Assembly (NCBI GenBank): GCA_016714165.1
Contig: JADJNU010000001.1
Coordinates: 1,984,001 to 2,048,000 of the forward strand
Length of the DNA: 64,000 bases
From: Bdellovibrionales bacterium
GTDB taxonomy: Bacteria; Bdellovibrionota; Bdellovibrionia; Bdellovibrionales; UBA1609
Direction: 5' to 3'
Under the pieces are notes generated by a model. It searched no databases and was not told the DNA's origin. It saw only the letters and a program-made list of their open reading frames with translations. Position numbers and translations under genes: made by a program. Every line of letters starts with the position of its first letter. The stretch's first letter is position 1. Positions 52,356-61,955 of this stretch are shown here, piece after piece.

Positions 52356-53156
52356 ATGGAAAAACTCGGTTCTGTCTCTTGTCCCCTCACTAAAAAGGAA
52401 AAGAGAGTTCTCGAGTTTATCGAAGGTTTCATACATGAGCAGGGGTTGTCTCCTTCCTTCCAAGAGATCCAAGAACACTTTGGATTCCGTTCGATTAACT
52501 CTGTGCAGTCCTATCTGCGACAACTACAAAGCAAGGGTTATATCCACAGTCCCGGCAGCAACCAAAAGCGTGCCATCTCCATTTTGCGATCGGCTCAAAC
52601 TGTTTCGTCTCCCCTAGGACTAAACCATCGCCGTCCCCCTTTCCGGGGACGGCTTCTTTCTCTGCCTCAGAGAGTGGGGTCTCTGTCTCAAAGCTCCGAA
52701 CCTCCGTTTGAGTCCCTATCCTTACCTCTCCTCGGCCGAGTTGCTGCGGGAAAACCCATTGAGGCTCTCCATAGCAACGAATTTATTGAAGTGCCTTCAA
52801 GTATGGTTCGAAATCCGGCCAAAACTTTTGCCTTACGAGTCGAGGGCCAATCAATGATCGAAGACGGTATTATGGACGGTGATTTTATCTTTGTGCAACA
52901 GCAGTCACACGCAAAAAATGGAGAGATCATTGTAGCCATTATTGATAATGAGGCCACAGTGAAGCATTTTTATCTGCATAACTCAAAAGAGCCAAAACTT
53001 ATCCACCGTTTTCCACAGAGTTCTTCACAAAAAAACCAGACCCCTTCTCCTCAAATTGAACTGCGACCTGCTAACGCAAAAATGGATTCCATGTGGTTCC
53101 ATCCTAAACAGGTAGAAATCCGAGGGATCGTTGTGGGTTTAATCAGACATTACTAG
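52356..53156 (+). CDS. lexA: LexA repressor
   Basis: About 266 residues from the ATG at 52356, with GGAGG eight bases upstream. The N-terminal winged helix is LTKKEKRVLEFIEGFI with EIQEHFGFRSINSVQSYLRQL. After a linker of about 50 residues, longer than usual, come the self-cleavage site (VAAGKP, Ala-Gly bond), the catalytic Ser in VEGQSMIEDGI and the Lys in DNEATVKHF. It should repress SOS genes until RecA-driven self-cleavage. It is four bases upstream of imuA, the usual order of SOS mutagenesis cassettes. Confidence 0.93.
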   Translation: MEKLGSVSCPLTKKEKRVLEFIEGFIHEQGLSPSFQEIQEHFGFRSINSVQSYLRQLQSKGYIHSPGSNQKRAISILRSAQTVSSPLGLNHRRPPFRGRLLSLPQRVGSLSQSSEPPFESLSLPLLGRVAAGKPIEALHSNEFIEVPSSMVRNPAKTFALRVEGQSMIEDGIMDGDFIFVQQQSHAKNGEIIVAIIDNEATVKHFYLHNSKEPKLIHRFPQSSSQKNQTPSPQIELRPANAKMDSMWFHPKQVEIRGIVVGLIRHY

Positions 53157-53160
53157 TTCA

Positions 53161-53829
53161 ATGAGCACCTGCACACTTGAGCAACTAAAGAGTAAATTGG
53201 GCGGCAAGTTGGTTAATTCCAATTTGGTAAAACCACGGGAAGGCATTCCCACAGGCTTGGCAGAACTTGATCATTTTTTGTTATGGAAGGGGCTTCCTCG
53301 AGGAGCTGTCAGTTTATTGGTGAGTTCTTTAGGACGAGGCGCAACAAGTCTTTGGGGTCAAACCGCTGCACCACTGACCCAACAAACGAAGTGGGTCGCT
53401 TGGATCAACAGCACCAATGCAGAACTTTGCCCATGGAGCCTGCATCAGGCAGGTGCTAATTTCTCTCGCGTGCTTGTCGTTTCCCCCCCCGATGGTATCA
53501 AAAATATTTTATGGATTCTGCAAGAACTCCTCTCGCTTTCCTTATTTGAAATGATCGGCTGCGATCTTGGCAATTCTTGTCTCAGCGAGAAAGATCTTGC
53601 CCGCCTCAGTCGGCAGACACGAAAATTTGACACGGCCCTTATTTTATCAAGTACCAATCCATTTATTCGACGAAGTTCTTTGTACTCTCTAATTTTGAAT
53701 TTTAATGCAGAGCAGATAGGAGTGGAACGAGCCCAACATCGCTCCACCCCCCATTTTATTGTGAGAGAAAATTCTTATGAGAACCTTATGCATCAACTTA
53801 GGCAGGACAGAAGATTTCTCAGTGGCTGA
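53161..53829 (+). CDS. imuA: ImuA-like RecA-fold protein
   Basis: 222 residues. The start IPTGLAELDHFLLWKGLPRGAVSLL, shortened here to TGLAELDHFLLWKGLPRGAV, and the following core resemble ImuA/SulA-like proteins, which have a RecA fold but no functional Walker A (SSLGRGATS). ImuA helps recruit ImuB and DnaE2 to damaged DNA. No ribosome-binding site is visible after the lexA stop, so translation may be coupled. Its end overlaps imuB by 53 bases. Confidence 0.85.
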   Translation: MSTCTLEQLKSKLGGKLVNSNLVKPREGIPTGLAELDHFLLWKGLPRGAVSLLVSSLGRGATSLWGQTAAPLTQQTKWVAWINSTNAELCPWSLHQAGANFSRVLVVSPPDGIKNILWILQELLSLSLFEMIGCDLGNSCLSEKDLARLSRQTRKFDTALILSSTNPFIRRSSLYSLILNFNAEQIGVERAQHRSTPHFIVRENSYENLMHQLRQDRRFLSG

Positions 53830-55090
53830 AAACTTTCTTCGACTGAGCCCTCTGGTACAGTTTCAAAAACCAGGGTTTATCTTTGTCGATATTACTGGCA
53901 CCAGTCACTTATTCGGAGGAGAGCTTCAATTATTGAACGAGGCTTTGCGTCTGGCTAAGGGCTCTCACCCAGAGGCCACTGTGGCCATTTCCGACACTCC
54001 AGCACCAGCCCAGGTTCTTACAAGCTTACAGCCTTCTTTCCCATGTGTTCCACCAGGACAAGAGAGGGACTTTCTACTGAATCTCCCCCTAGAGGCCTTG
54101 ATTCATCTCGAAGGCCTGGTCCCTTGGGAATCAGCGGATGCGATTCAGTCCATTGTCTCTTTCTTTCAAACACTGGGCCTTAAGGTCATTCGTGAACTTG
54201 ATAAGTTGAGAATCGAATCTTTACGCGAGCGCTGGGGAATAATGGGAGAGATGTTATGGAAAAAGATTCACGCAGCCGAGAAACAAATTATATCTCCCCT
54301 TATCCCGAGCGAAACTCTGCGCGAATTCGTGCATTTGGATTGGCCGATATCCCTACTTTCTTCTTTGCTTCATTCTCTCAGAGTCATTCTCAGACGGCTC
54401 TGTCAGAGATTACAGGGAAGGGCCGAATACGCTCGCCTCATTTCTGTTTATCTCTATTGTGAATATTCTCAACGAACTCACTTCATCGAATTACGACCGG
54501 TTCAGCCCAGCAGAGATTTGGAATTACTTCTAAAATTATTGGAAAATAAACTCGCCTCCACCGACTTAGAAAATCCAATTCAGGATATGGAAATAAAAAT
54601 TTTGCCATGCCCAGAAAAAGTCCTTCAATTGGATTTTTTCTCTCCACGCACTTATGAGCGAGACAAAATGGATCAACTCTTAAGTCTTTTTAGTCAGTGT
54701 TCACTCAAAGCCGGTTTTTTCAATCTCTCTCATTCATTGGTTCCTGAAAACTCATGGTCTCTTTCTCCTGATTTTATTGAGTTTACGCCCCTGACAGACC
54801 ATATAGACACGAAGGAAGAGTCCTATCGAGTTAAACCCGCATACAGTAGACATCTCCCCTCTTCTCCAAGACCAACTCGATTGTTAAAAATTCCGGAAAA
54901 ACTAAGTTCATTAAAAGTGAAGCAATTGCGCTTTCTCAGTTCATTCCCTATCGAGAGGATTGAGGACAAATGGTGGACGGAGTTACAAAAAAGAGATTAC
55001 TTTTTTGCTCTTTCTCCTCTCAAGCAAGGTCTGTGGCTCTATCACGATCTGATTAAAAATGAGTATTATATTCATGGGTACTTTGACTAG
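53777..55090 (+). CDS. imuB: ImuB, inactive Y-family polymerase-like protein
   Basis: 437 residues. FIFVDITGTSHLFGGE and the following helix-strand run ATVAISDTPAPAQVL match ImuB. The catalytic Asp of Y-family polymerases is absent at the start (LCINLGRTEDF), so it is a clamp-binding scaffold rather than a polymerase. The C-terminal part has an OB-like or clamp-binding region. It bridges the sliding clamp with DnaE2 in translesion synthesis. It overlaps both neighbours, imuA by 53 and dnaE2 by 32 bases. Confidence 0.88.
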   Translation: MRTLCINLGRTEDFSVAENFLRLSPLVQFQKPGFIFVDITGTSHLFGGELQLLNEALRLAKGSHPEATVAISDTPAPAQVLTSLQPSFPCVPPGQERDFLLNLPLEALIHLEGLVPWESADAIQSIVSFFQTLGLKVIRELDKLRIESLRERWGIMGEMLWKKIHAAEKQIISPLIPSETLREFVHLDWPISLLSSLLHSLRVILRRLCQRLQGRAEYARLISVYLYCEYSQRTHFIELRPVQPSRDLELLLKLLENKLASTDLENPIQDMEIKILPCPEKVLQLDFFSPRTYERDKMDQLLSLFSQCSLKAGFFNLSHSLVPENSWSLSPDFIEFTPLTDHIDTKEESYRVKPAYSRHLPSSPRPTRLLKIPEKLSSLKVKQLRFLSSFPIERIEDKWWTELQKRDYFFALSPLKQGLWLYHDLIKNEYYIHGYFD

Positions 55091-56630
55091 ATCTGTCGTT
55101 CAACCGACACCATCCAGCGCTCCAATTAATTTTGTTGAGCTGATTGGACGCAGTAATTTTTCTTTTCTACAAGGAGCCTCTCATCCAAACGAAATGGTCT
55201 TGCAGGCCAAATCTCTTGGCTACAGGGGACTTGCCATCTGTGATCTCAATGGTCTCTATGGAGTTGTCAAAGGCTACGAGGCCGCCGAACGGCCCTCTTC
55301 GTTCGCAATGGATGATGATGCGTTTCCGCTTGCCTCACAAAATCATAATTTTAAGTATCACATCGGCACAGAACTGACTTTCAGTGATTCCAATTTTGGA
55401 TCTTTGGTTCTTTTGCCCATGAACAAGGAAGGCTACTCTCATTTGTGTCAAATCTTGACTCTGGCCCTCCGAAGGTCACCAAAAGGCTTCTCTTCTCTTA
55501 GTCTGAAGCAAATTCAGCCCCTGAGTGATGAACTTATCGCCTGCCCTCTGCCTCCATGGCATCCAAACACCATCAACCAACTGAGAGAAATTTTTCCACG
55601 TCGGCTTTATCTTCCTGTGTGGAAGGATTTTTCATGGTCCTCTGTTCAAATCTATCAGCAAGCTCTTCAACTGGAAGAGAAATTTGATCTTCCTCTTTTC
55701 GCAACTCAACGACCCTTCATGCACCATCCAGATCGTAAACCTCTCCACGATGTTCTTACCTGTATTCTCCATCAGACCACTCTCAACAAAGCCAATACTC
55801 TGCTTCTCGCAAATTCAGAGCGCCACTTGAAACCCCTACATGAATTGACCTACCTGTGGCGTGAAAGGCCTGATCTCCTTTTACGAACATTGGAGATTTC
55901 AAGTCGCCTTGAATTTTCTCTAACCGAGCTTCGCTATCAATATCCTCGATCTCAACTCCCTCCAAAGAGAACAGCAGCGCAACACCTCTCTCACCAAGTA
56001 GAGAGGGGATTGGCCTGGCGATTTCCGCAAGGCCAACCCCCTCATATTCGCCAACTGGTCGAACATGAAATCAGCATTATCACTGAAATGGGATACGAGG
56101 ACTATTTTCTCACGATTTGGGACATATGTGAATTTGCTCGCCGCAAGGATATTCTTTTTCAAGGTCGTGGTTCTGCCGCTAACTCTGTCGTCTGTTTTGC
56201 TCTCGGGCTAACGGCAGTTGATCCTACCCAGATTCAATTCCTCTTTGAGAGATTTATTTCTAAAGAGAGAGGAGAGCCGCCCGATATCGATATCGATTTT
56301 GAAAGTGATCGTCGTGAGGAAGTTCTTCAATACGTTTACCAAAAGTATGGAGAACTGCACGCAGCCATGGTCTCTACTGTCATTTGTTATCGCACACGCA
56401 TGGCGCTGAGAGAAACCGCCAAGGTATTGGAAATTCCTCAGACCCGGGTGGACCATCTTGTTAAGCTCGCGGGGCGGGAAGGACTGCGTGAGATTATGGC
56501 CTGTCCGAAGAAGGTTGAAAAGTTTGAAATCGATTCGGATAAATTTCAATTGCTCATGAAAATCAGCTATTCCTTGCAGGGCTTTCCCCGCCATTTGGGA
56601 ATTCACACAGGCGGATTTTTAAATTTCTGA
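55059..56630 (+). CDS. dnaE2: dnaE2, N-terminal part (frameshifted gene)
   Basis: Error-prone DNA polymerase III alpha subunit. The PHP domain opens with NFVELIGRSNFSFLQGASHP, and the polymerase active site PPDIDIDFESDRREEV is present with its Asp residues. The frame ends in HTGGFLNF, whereas the family continues HTGGFVISERPV. Removing one base from the run TTTTTAAATTT at 56618-56628 restores GFLISERP and links to the next frame. The whole gene, 55059-58299, would encode about 1075 residues. ATG 55059 or 55074 is the start; neither has a clear ribosome-binding site. Confidence 0.9.
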   Translation: MSIIFMGTLTRSVVQPTPSSAPINFVELIGRSNFSFLQGASHPNEMVLQAKSLGYRGLAICDLNGLYGVVKGYEAAERPSSFAMDDDAFPLASQNHNFKYHIGTELTFSDSNFGSLVLLPMNKEGYSHLCQILTLALRRSPKGFSSLSLKQIQPLSDELIACPLPPWHPNTINQLREIFPRRLYLPVWKDFSWSSVQIYQQALQLEEKFDLPLFATQRPFMHHPDRKPLHDVLTCILHQTTLNKANTLLLANSERHLKPLHELTYLWRERPDLLLRTLEISSRLEFSLTELRYQYPRSQLPPKRTAAQHLSHQVERGLAWRFPQGQPPHIRQLVEHEISIITEMGYEDYFLTIWDICEFARRKDILFQGRGSAANSVVCFALGLTAVDPTQIQFLFERFISKERGEPPDIDIDFESDRREEVLQYVYQKYGELHAAMVSTVICYRTRMALRETAKVLEIPQTRVDHLVKLAGREGLREIMACPKKVEKFEIDSDKFQLLMKISYSLQGFPRHLGIHTGGFLNF

Positions 56631-56649
56631 ACGCCCTGTCACCGAATGT

Positions 56650-58299
56650 GTGCCCATTGAAAAGGCGAGCATGGACAAACGATTCGTCATTCAATGGAAC
56701 AAGGATGATCTCACCACGCTCAAAATGATGAAGGTCGATATCTTAGGTCTCGGAATGCTGACAGCCCTTCGAAAGTGCTTTGCTCTACTAAAAATTCACA
56801 AGAATATCGACCTGAGTCTTTCGACAATTCCCGCTTACGATAAGCCCACTTATAAAATGATTCAAGAAGCGAAGACTGTAGGAACTTTTCAAATCGAATC
56901 ACGAGCTCAAATGTCGCTCCTCCCACGCCTGAAGCCATCTCATTTTTATGATTTGGTGATACAAGTCGCCATCGTTCGACCAGGTCCCATCCAGGGGGGA
57001 ATGATTCACCCATTTATTCGGCGACGCCATGGACGAGAGAGGGTTCACTATCCTCATCCAAAATTGGAGGCCATTTTAGGCAAGACCCTTGGTGTTCCGA
57101 TTTTCCAAGAACAAATTATGCAGATAGCATCTACGGTTGGAGATTTTACTCCAGGTGAGGCAGACGAACTCCGAAGACTGATGTCCTCAAGTTGGAAGAA
57201 TCCAGACGTGATGAGCGGTCTGAGACAACGGCTTCTTAATGGCATGCTCAAGAACGGAATTTCTCTTGGCGATGGAGAAAAGCTTTACCAAACAATTGAA
57301 GGTTTTGCCTCATATGGCTTTCCCGAAAGCCATGCTGCTAGCTTCGCCCTTCTTACCTATGCCAGTTGCTACCTCAAATGCCATCACCCAGAACTCTTTG
57401 TTTGCTCTCTCCTCAATAGTCAACCCATGGGATTCTACTCATCGCGCACTCTTATTGGAGAGGCCCAAAGAAATGGGGTTAATTTTCTCCCACTTTCAAT
57501 TCAAAAATCTGAATATGACTACACAGTCGAGAACCCTTCTGTCAGTTCTGAAATGCCTGTTGCTCCATCGATACGAATGGGCTTTCGCGCCGTCTATGGC
57601 TTAAAAAGAAAACACATAGAATCCCTCATTGAGAATAGAAGCCTCATTGGCACCTTTGATGGTCTTGAAAGTCTGATTCGTCGAACTCAGTTGCCTCGAC
57701 ACATCTTGATTCGCCTCGCTTCAGCCGGAGCATTTGATGACTGGAGGATTTCTCCACGAGCGGCCATTTGGATTATTCAGTCTCTTTCTCTCGATCCGCA
57801 AAGTCTCTTGTTCGGTCGTCCCAAAGAAAATTTTGATCTTACATCAGACATTTCTTCCTTGCCGGGAATCGAAATAATTCCAAGCGAAAGCCTTTGGGAG
57901 CAATTAATGAGGGAGTATAAATTTACGGGCTTATCACTCAATTATCACCCCTTGAGTCTACTGCGTTCACATCTTACTCAAGCAAATCATTCCTTTCGCC
58001 AAAAAAATCTCATTCCCTACGTTTGCAGCGAGCAGCTTTCTACCTTAAACAATGGAAAGCCTGTTCGTGTGGCCGGACTTCTCAGTATTCAACAGCGTCC
58101 ACCTACAGCGAAAGGTTTTGCTTTTCTGACTCTCGAAGATGAAACCGGATTCTTTAATATTGTCCTGACCCCTCAAGTTTATCAAACTTACCGTCTGACG
58201 CTGCTTAAATCACCTCTACTCGAGGTTCAAGGAATCTTAGAGAAATGTGAAGGAGTGATCAATGTCAAAGCTCTTAAGCTATTTCCCTTAAACTCATAG
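56650..58299 (+). CDS. dnaE2: dnaE2, C-terminal part (frameshifted gene)
   Basis: Continues from the previous entry. It contains VPIEKASMDKRFVIQWNKDD, shortened here to ASMDKRFVIQWNKDD, the polymerase core segment DILGLGMLTALRK and YGFPESHAASFALLTYAS, and ends with the OB-fold segment LTLEDETGFFNIVLTPQV. The upstream end has no credible start site. Together with imuA, imuB and lexA this makes a complete SOS mutasome set, provided the frameshift is not real. Confidence 0.88.
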   Translation: MPIEKASMDKRFVIQWNKDDLTTLKMMKVDILGLGMLTALRKCFALLKIHKNIDLSLSTIPAYDKPTYKMIQEAKTVGTFQIESRAQMSLLPRLKPSHFYDLVIQVAIVRPGPIQGGMIHPFIRRRHGRERVHYPHPKLEAILGKTLGVPIFQEQIMQIASTVGDFTPGEADELRRLMSSSWKNPDVMSGLRQRLLNGMLKNGISLGDGEKLYQTIEGFASYGFPESHAASFALLTYASCYLKCHHPELFVCSLLNSQPMGFYSSRTLIGEAQRNGVNFLPLSIQKSEYDYTVENPSVSSEMPVAPSIRMGFRAVYGLKRKHIESLIENRSLIGTFDGLESLIRRTQLPRHILIRLASAGAFDDWRISPRAAIWIIQSLSLDPQSLLFGRPKENFDLTSDISSLPGIEIIPSESLWEQLMREYKFTGLSLNYHPLSLLRSHLTQANHSFRQKNLIPYVCSEQLSTLNNGKPVRVAGLLSIQQRPPTAKGFAFLTLEDETGFFNIVLTPQVYQTYRLTLLKSPLLEVQGILEKCEGVINVKALKLFPLNS

Positions 58300-58369
58300 C
58301 TACTAACTTAGAAGTCTATCCCGAAGTTTGAGCGCGAACAACATCTCGATTTCTAAAAGACTTCCATTT

Positions 58370-59857
58370 TTAGTCTTGTTGAGATCGAAAATAATAAAGA
58401 GCTTCATTCGGCCGAAACAACTGATCCCATTCTCTCAAAAGACGCATGCGATCGGAGGCCATCAAATTCTGAATTAAATCTTTTGACAATTTTCCTGTTT
58501 CACCACGAACTTCATTCAGATGCAACAACCCATGAACTAATGAAAAAGATTTTATTGTTTTCTGTTTATCAATAAAAGACCCATAAACACTTCCTGCTGC
58601 CGCCAAGGTCAGATCAACACGGACGACTCTATTAGTGGGATGATCAGAAGGTTTAGATAGGATTTTATCTAAACCTCCACCGGCATTATTGATATCCCGA
58701 TTCACTTGATAGCCTTTTGAAACGATATAGGTCGCCATCTGGGCAACGTCAGGTGAGTAACCTTTTTTAACAAGCCATCGAGAGAAATAGGCATTCAACC
58801 AAAAATGATATGGTTTTGGGGTCAAGCAACCTGAAGCCTGAGTGGGAAAGGCATAATGAGATTTTTGCGATAGCATTTGAGCAAACTCAAGATACGAGAT
58901 GGCCGTGCTGATAACACTAAGACCGACTACCATATTTGAAGCTTCGTTAGGTAACTCAATGGCAGACAATCGATAGCCCGTGTTAGGACCACCATTCCCG
59001 TAAAGAGCAAGCAATTTCCAAGCGGCCTCAACTGCCTCAGGCTTGCTGAATGTAGCTCCTTGAAATCCAGAAACCAAATCTTCAAATAGAACACCCCGCT
59101 CTTTAGATTTAATTCGATTAATCAAAATCAATGCGCTTTGACGAATGCCCTCTCTCAACCGCGGGTCACCAATAAATTCCATCCATATCTTAGGAAGAAT
59201 CATATTAGAATTGTAGCTTGCTTCAGATAGCAGATCAGATGTTGCACGTGTGCAGTTAATTGTCTGCAACACGGATATCTGTGCACAGGCTATAGAAATA
59301 GCGGCCGTGTACTTAGCCCAAGAGGAATAGCCCGCTTCCGTGCCTGTAGGATTCAATATTTCATCTATTTTTTTTTGTTTAGCTCCGAACGCTCTGGCAA
59401 CAGTTTGAGTTAGGCCAACCAATTGAGTGGATTGTCCTGTTCTTAAATACTCATCAACGGCTTCTAATGTAAGAATATTCCCTTGTTCATCGTAGGTGAT
59501 TTCTCTCAGCAAATTGCCCGTGGTGTCGACCACAAGAAGAGAATCCAGTATTGCATCTCTTTGGGCCTCAAAAATCGGCACAAGAGCCCGATCCCATGGA
59601 CCATTAAAAATTGTATGGAAACCGCTTTTACTTTGTTCAAAGTAGAGCTTGCGGGCTACTTCATAACGTCTCGTTAAGGTTTTATTTTGCCAGTCCTCAT
59701 CCTTGCCTCTTACCCAAATGTATCGATCAATCATTGAACCTAGACATTGATCGCCTGTGGAGAGAAAGGTGTCTAAACCATTTGAGGTGACGGCCTTCGC
59801 CGGAATCCATACTGTCGCCGTCAATAAAACCGAGAACATGAAGAGAATTCTTCTCAT
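58370..59857 (-). CDS. secreted protein of unknown function
   Basis: About 495 residues with a signal peptide (MRRILFMFSVLLTATVWIPA) from the ATG at 59857; a TTG at 59908 is the other start. The mature protein is mostly helical with two Cys near the start and one pair around residue 220-230 (SIACAQISVLQTINC). I recognise no motif or family. It is probably exported to the periplasm or outside and is transcribed convergently with dnaE2 on its left and parallel with the repeat lipoprotein on its right. Confidence 0.65.
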   Translation of the reverse strand: MRRILFMFSVLLTATVWIPAKAVTSNGLDTFLSTGDQCLGSMIDRYIWVRGKDEDWQNKTLTRRYEVARKLYFEQSKSGFHTIFNGPWDRALVPIFEAQRDAILDSLLVVDTTGNLLREITYDEQGNILTLEAVDEYLRTGQSTQLVGLTQTVARAFGAKQKKIDEILNPTGTEAGYSSWAKYTAAISIACAQISVLQTINCTRATSDLLSEASYNSNMILPKIWMEFIGDPRLREGIRQSALILINRIKSKERGVLFEDLVSGFQGATFSKPEAVEAAWKLLALYGNGGPNTGYRLSAIELPNEASNMVVGLSVISTAISYLEFAQMLSQKSHYAFPTQASGCLTPKPYHFWLNAYFSRWLVKKGYSPDVAQMATYIVSKGYQVNRDINNAGGGLDKILSKPSDHPTNRVVRVDLTLAAAGSVYGSFIDKQKTIKSFSLVHGLLHLNEVRGETGKLSKDLIQNLMASDRMRLLREWDQLFRPNEALYYFRSQQD

Positions 59858-60019
59858 GGGCAATAGACCATGCAAATCTAGGGCCAGAGTTATTGATGCG
59901 TGAGTCAATACGAATCTTTACTTGCCCATTAGTCTCGGAATTTCAGAAGCAAAATAAATAAACAACCTTCGGACAATTCAACTTTTCAAAAAATATTGAA
60001 TCCTGCGGATCGGTGATTT

Positions 60020-61185
60020 TTATTTAATTAACTTAAGCGAAGTGGGCTGACTTTTCTTTCCGGTGCTACCGTTCTTTGCAATCACTTTAAGATCGACAGT
60101 TTCAGTTGACAACTGCGTCGTCCCATTAGGACCGAATTTAGCCTCCCATCTTTGGTTTGCTACACTAAATTTCCAGTCGGAGTTTGGCAAAGCAACAAAG
60201 TTACTATCTGTGTTACAGAGTCCAGGATTGTGGGCCAAATTTTCCAAGCAACCCAAAGAGTTAGTTGGATCACCATTGATAACGTAGGCATAAAAAGTAT
60301 CTGTTGTTTTAAAGGACGCAGTCGGAGGGCCAAATGCGGTCGCAGAAAATACCACAGTAGGTCCTGTATCAGCTGTTATCGTAAGGACCATGGGTGAACT
60401 CACCGCCCCCGTTGTCGAATTTTTCCAGAAAAATCGATAGGCTCCAATGGGCGCATCGCCAGATTTAACAAGAGCTTCCCAGCGCTGCAGAGTCGTTGAA
60501 TAGGTCCAACCATTTCCTGGCATATTGACCCAATTCCCTCCTTGCAAGCAAGTTCCATCGCCGACTCCGACCTGCTCAGTACAGGACTGGGATCCCGACT
60601 GAGGGGCGTTCGCCGTTTGAAAGTAGATCGCCTCAAACTCATTGTAAGTCGTTTCAGGCTTATTGTAAGGATACTCTACAGCTAGCATTTGAGGTTTACC
60701 TGGCTCCAAAATTTGTATGGAGACATAGACAGATTTATTAGAACCTGCATTTTTCCAATACACTTTGTAAGTTCCTTCAGTAAAAAACTGAGCGGACAAA
60801 GTGGCTTTCCACTCAGACGATCCGCTATCATATTGCCATTCGGAATTTGGCATATCCGTGTAGTTTGTCGGCGTCTGACAAAAGCCATCATTTGAGCCAA
60901 ATTTTTCCAAACAGCTGCTCGCACCGGGACCGCTATTTTGAATGCGCCCGTAAATAACTGATGAGGCATTGAATGAATTCTGGCCCGCACCACCCTGTGT
61001 GCTAGAAAAATAATGGTCGCGACAGATCCATCTGAGTTTGGCGTGTTAGAGCCGTTCTGCTGAGAAAAATCCTTGCCTGTTTTGCTACACCCAAGAGAAG
61101 CAAGGGCAGAAACCAAAAGAGCAGCCTTGAGAAGAAAGCCGCAGTTCATTGTCTTAAGCAAATTATTAAATATGAGAATCTCCAT
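60020..61185 (-). CDS. lipoprotein with three tandem Cys-paired repeats, frameshifted near the N-terminus
   Basis: The start at 61185 has GAGAGG eight bases upstream and gives a signal peptide ending in ASLGC, a good lipobox. After SVATIIF the frame is lost; adding one base to the T5 run (A5 on the plus strand, 61006-61010) continues into FSSTQGGAGQNSF. The intact protein has about 388 residues. The rest consists of three similar units of about 90-100 residues, each with a pattern C-x(7-9)-G-x-C, then MP-or-LPxSxW-x-Y/F, W-x-A and a strand ending in KN. These look like immunoglobulin-like beta-sandwich repeats with one disulfide each. Likely surface or periplasmic display; binding partner unknown. 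Confidence 0.75.
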
Positions 61186-61315
61186 AAGAAGCACCTCTCC
61201 CTCATGAATTGCAATTATGGGTCCCAAAAAAAGCCGCTTCCCTGCCACCCAAAGCGCATTGAAAAGCCCACCCAGACGACACAATCGTCACCTGTCAGGG
61301 GTTACGACAGGCGTC

Positions 61316-61657
61316 TCATTTTGATAATGTTGAGGTAGGAAGGCGCAGAGGGCCACTTTCCTTCTGAATAAGCATGTCGACCCGATCCTTGAGAACAGAG
61401 ATCGGCTCGAACATGGAAGAAACCGGATTCGAGCTCGTCGCTTCAGAAACATCATTTTCATCATCCCTCATGTTGGGATCCCGACTGGGATGAAAGAAGG
61501 AATCAGGAGGATCCTCGGGTAGGACTGATGGCAAGGTCGCCGAGTCCTCCTCCGTAATTTCGGCAGAGGGTTGAACTGAAGTTTGACTTCCGGCCCAAAG
61601 TGACAACGGAAAAATCATTCCAAAAATTAAAGTGCCAACCTGAATTCTGCCTTTCAT
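61316..61657 (-). CDS. small exported protein of unknown function
   Basis: About 113 residues with a signal peptide (MKGRIQVGTLIFGMIFPLSLWAGSQ region, ending near WAGS). An upstream ATG at 61687 extends the leader and is less likely. The mature part is Pro-, Ser-, Asp- and Glu-rich and looks disordered, ending in a short helix. No family is recognised. It follows the repeat lipoprotein gene's upstream end by 130 bases on the same strand. Confidence 0.55.
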   Translation of the reverse strand: MKGRIQVGTLIFGMIFPLSLWAGSQTSVQPSAEITEEDSATLPSVLPEDPPDSFFHPSRDPNMRDDENDVSEATSSNPVSSMFEPISVLKDRVDMLIQKESGPLRLPTSTLSK

Positions 61658-61955
61658 CCTCTGATGGTACCTCAAGGGAACCTCCATGAAACAGATAGAA
61701 CAAGAAACGGACCAACTTGATTTTATCTCTAACGTATGGGAATCAGATCAAAATTAAATTTGAGATTATTTCCTGTGTCCACTTCCACTGACCAAAAATC
61801 AGACACACTGTCAGACCTTTGATACAACCCAAGAGCGATCGCGGACTTAGACAGACCAACACTCTGACTTTGGTGAAAGACAAAATGCGCGATCAAAACT
61901 AAAGCCTAATTCTAAATTTTCTTGCGGTGTTTCTGCTGCCCTGATAGGACCAACC

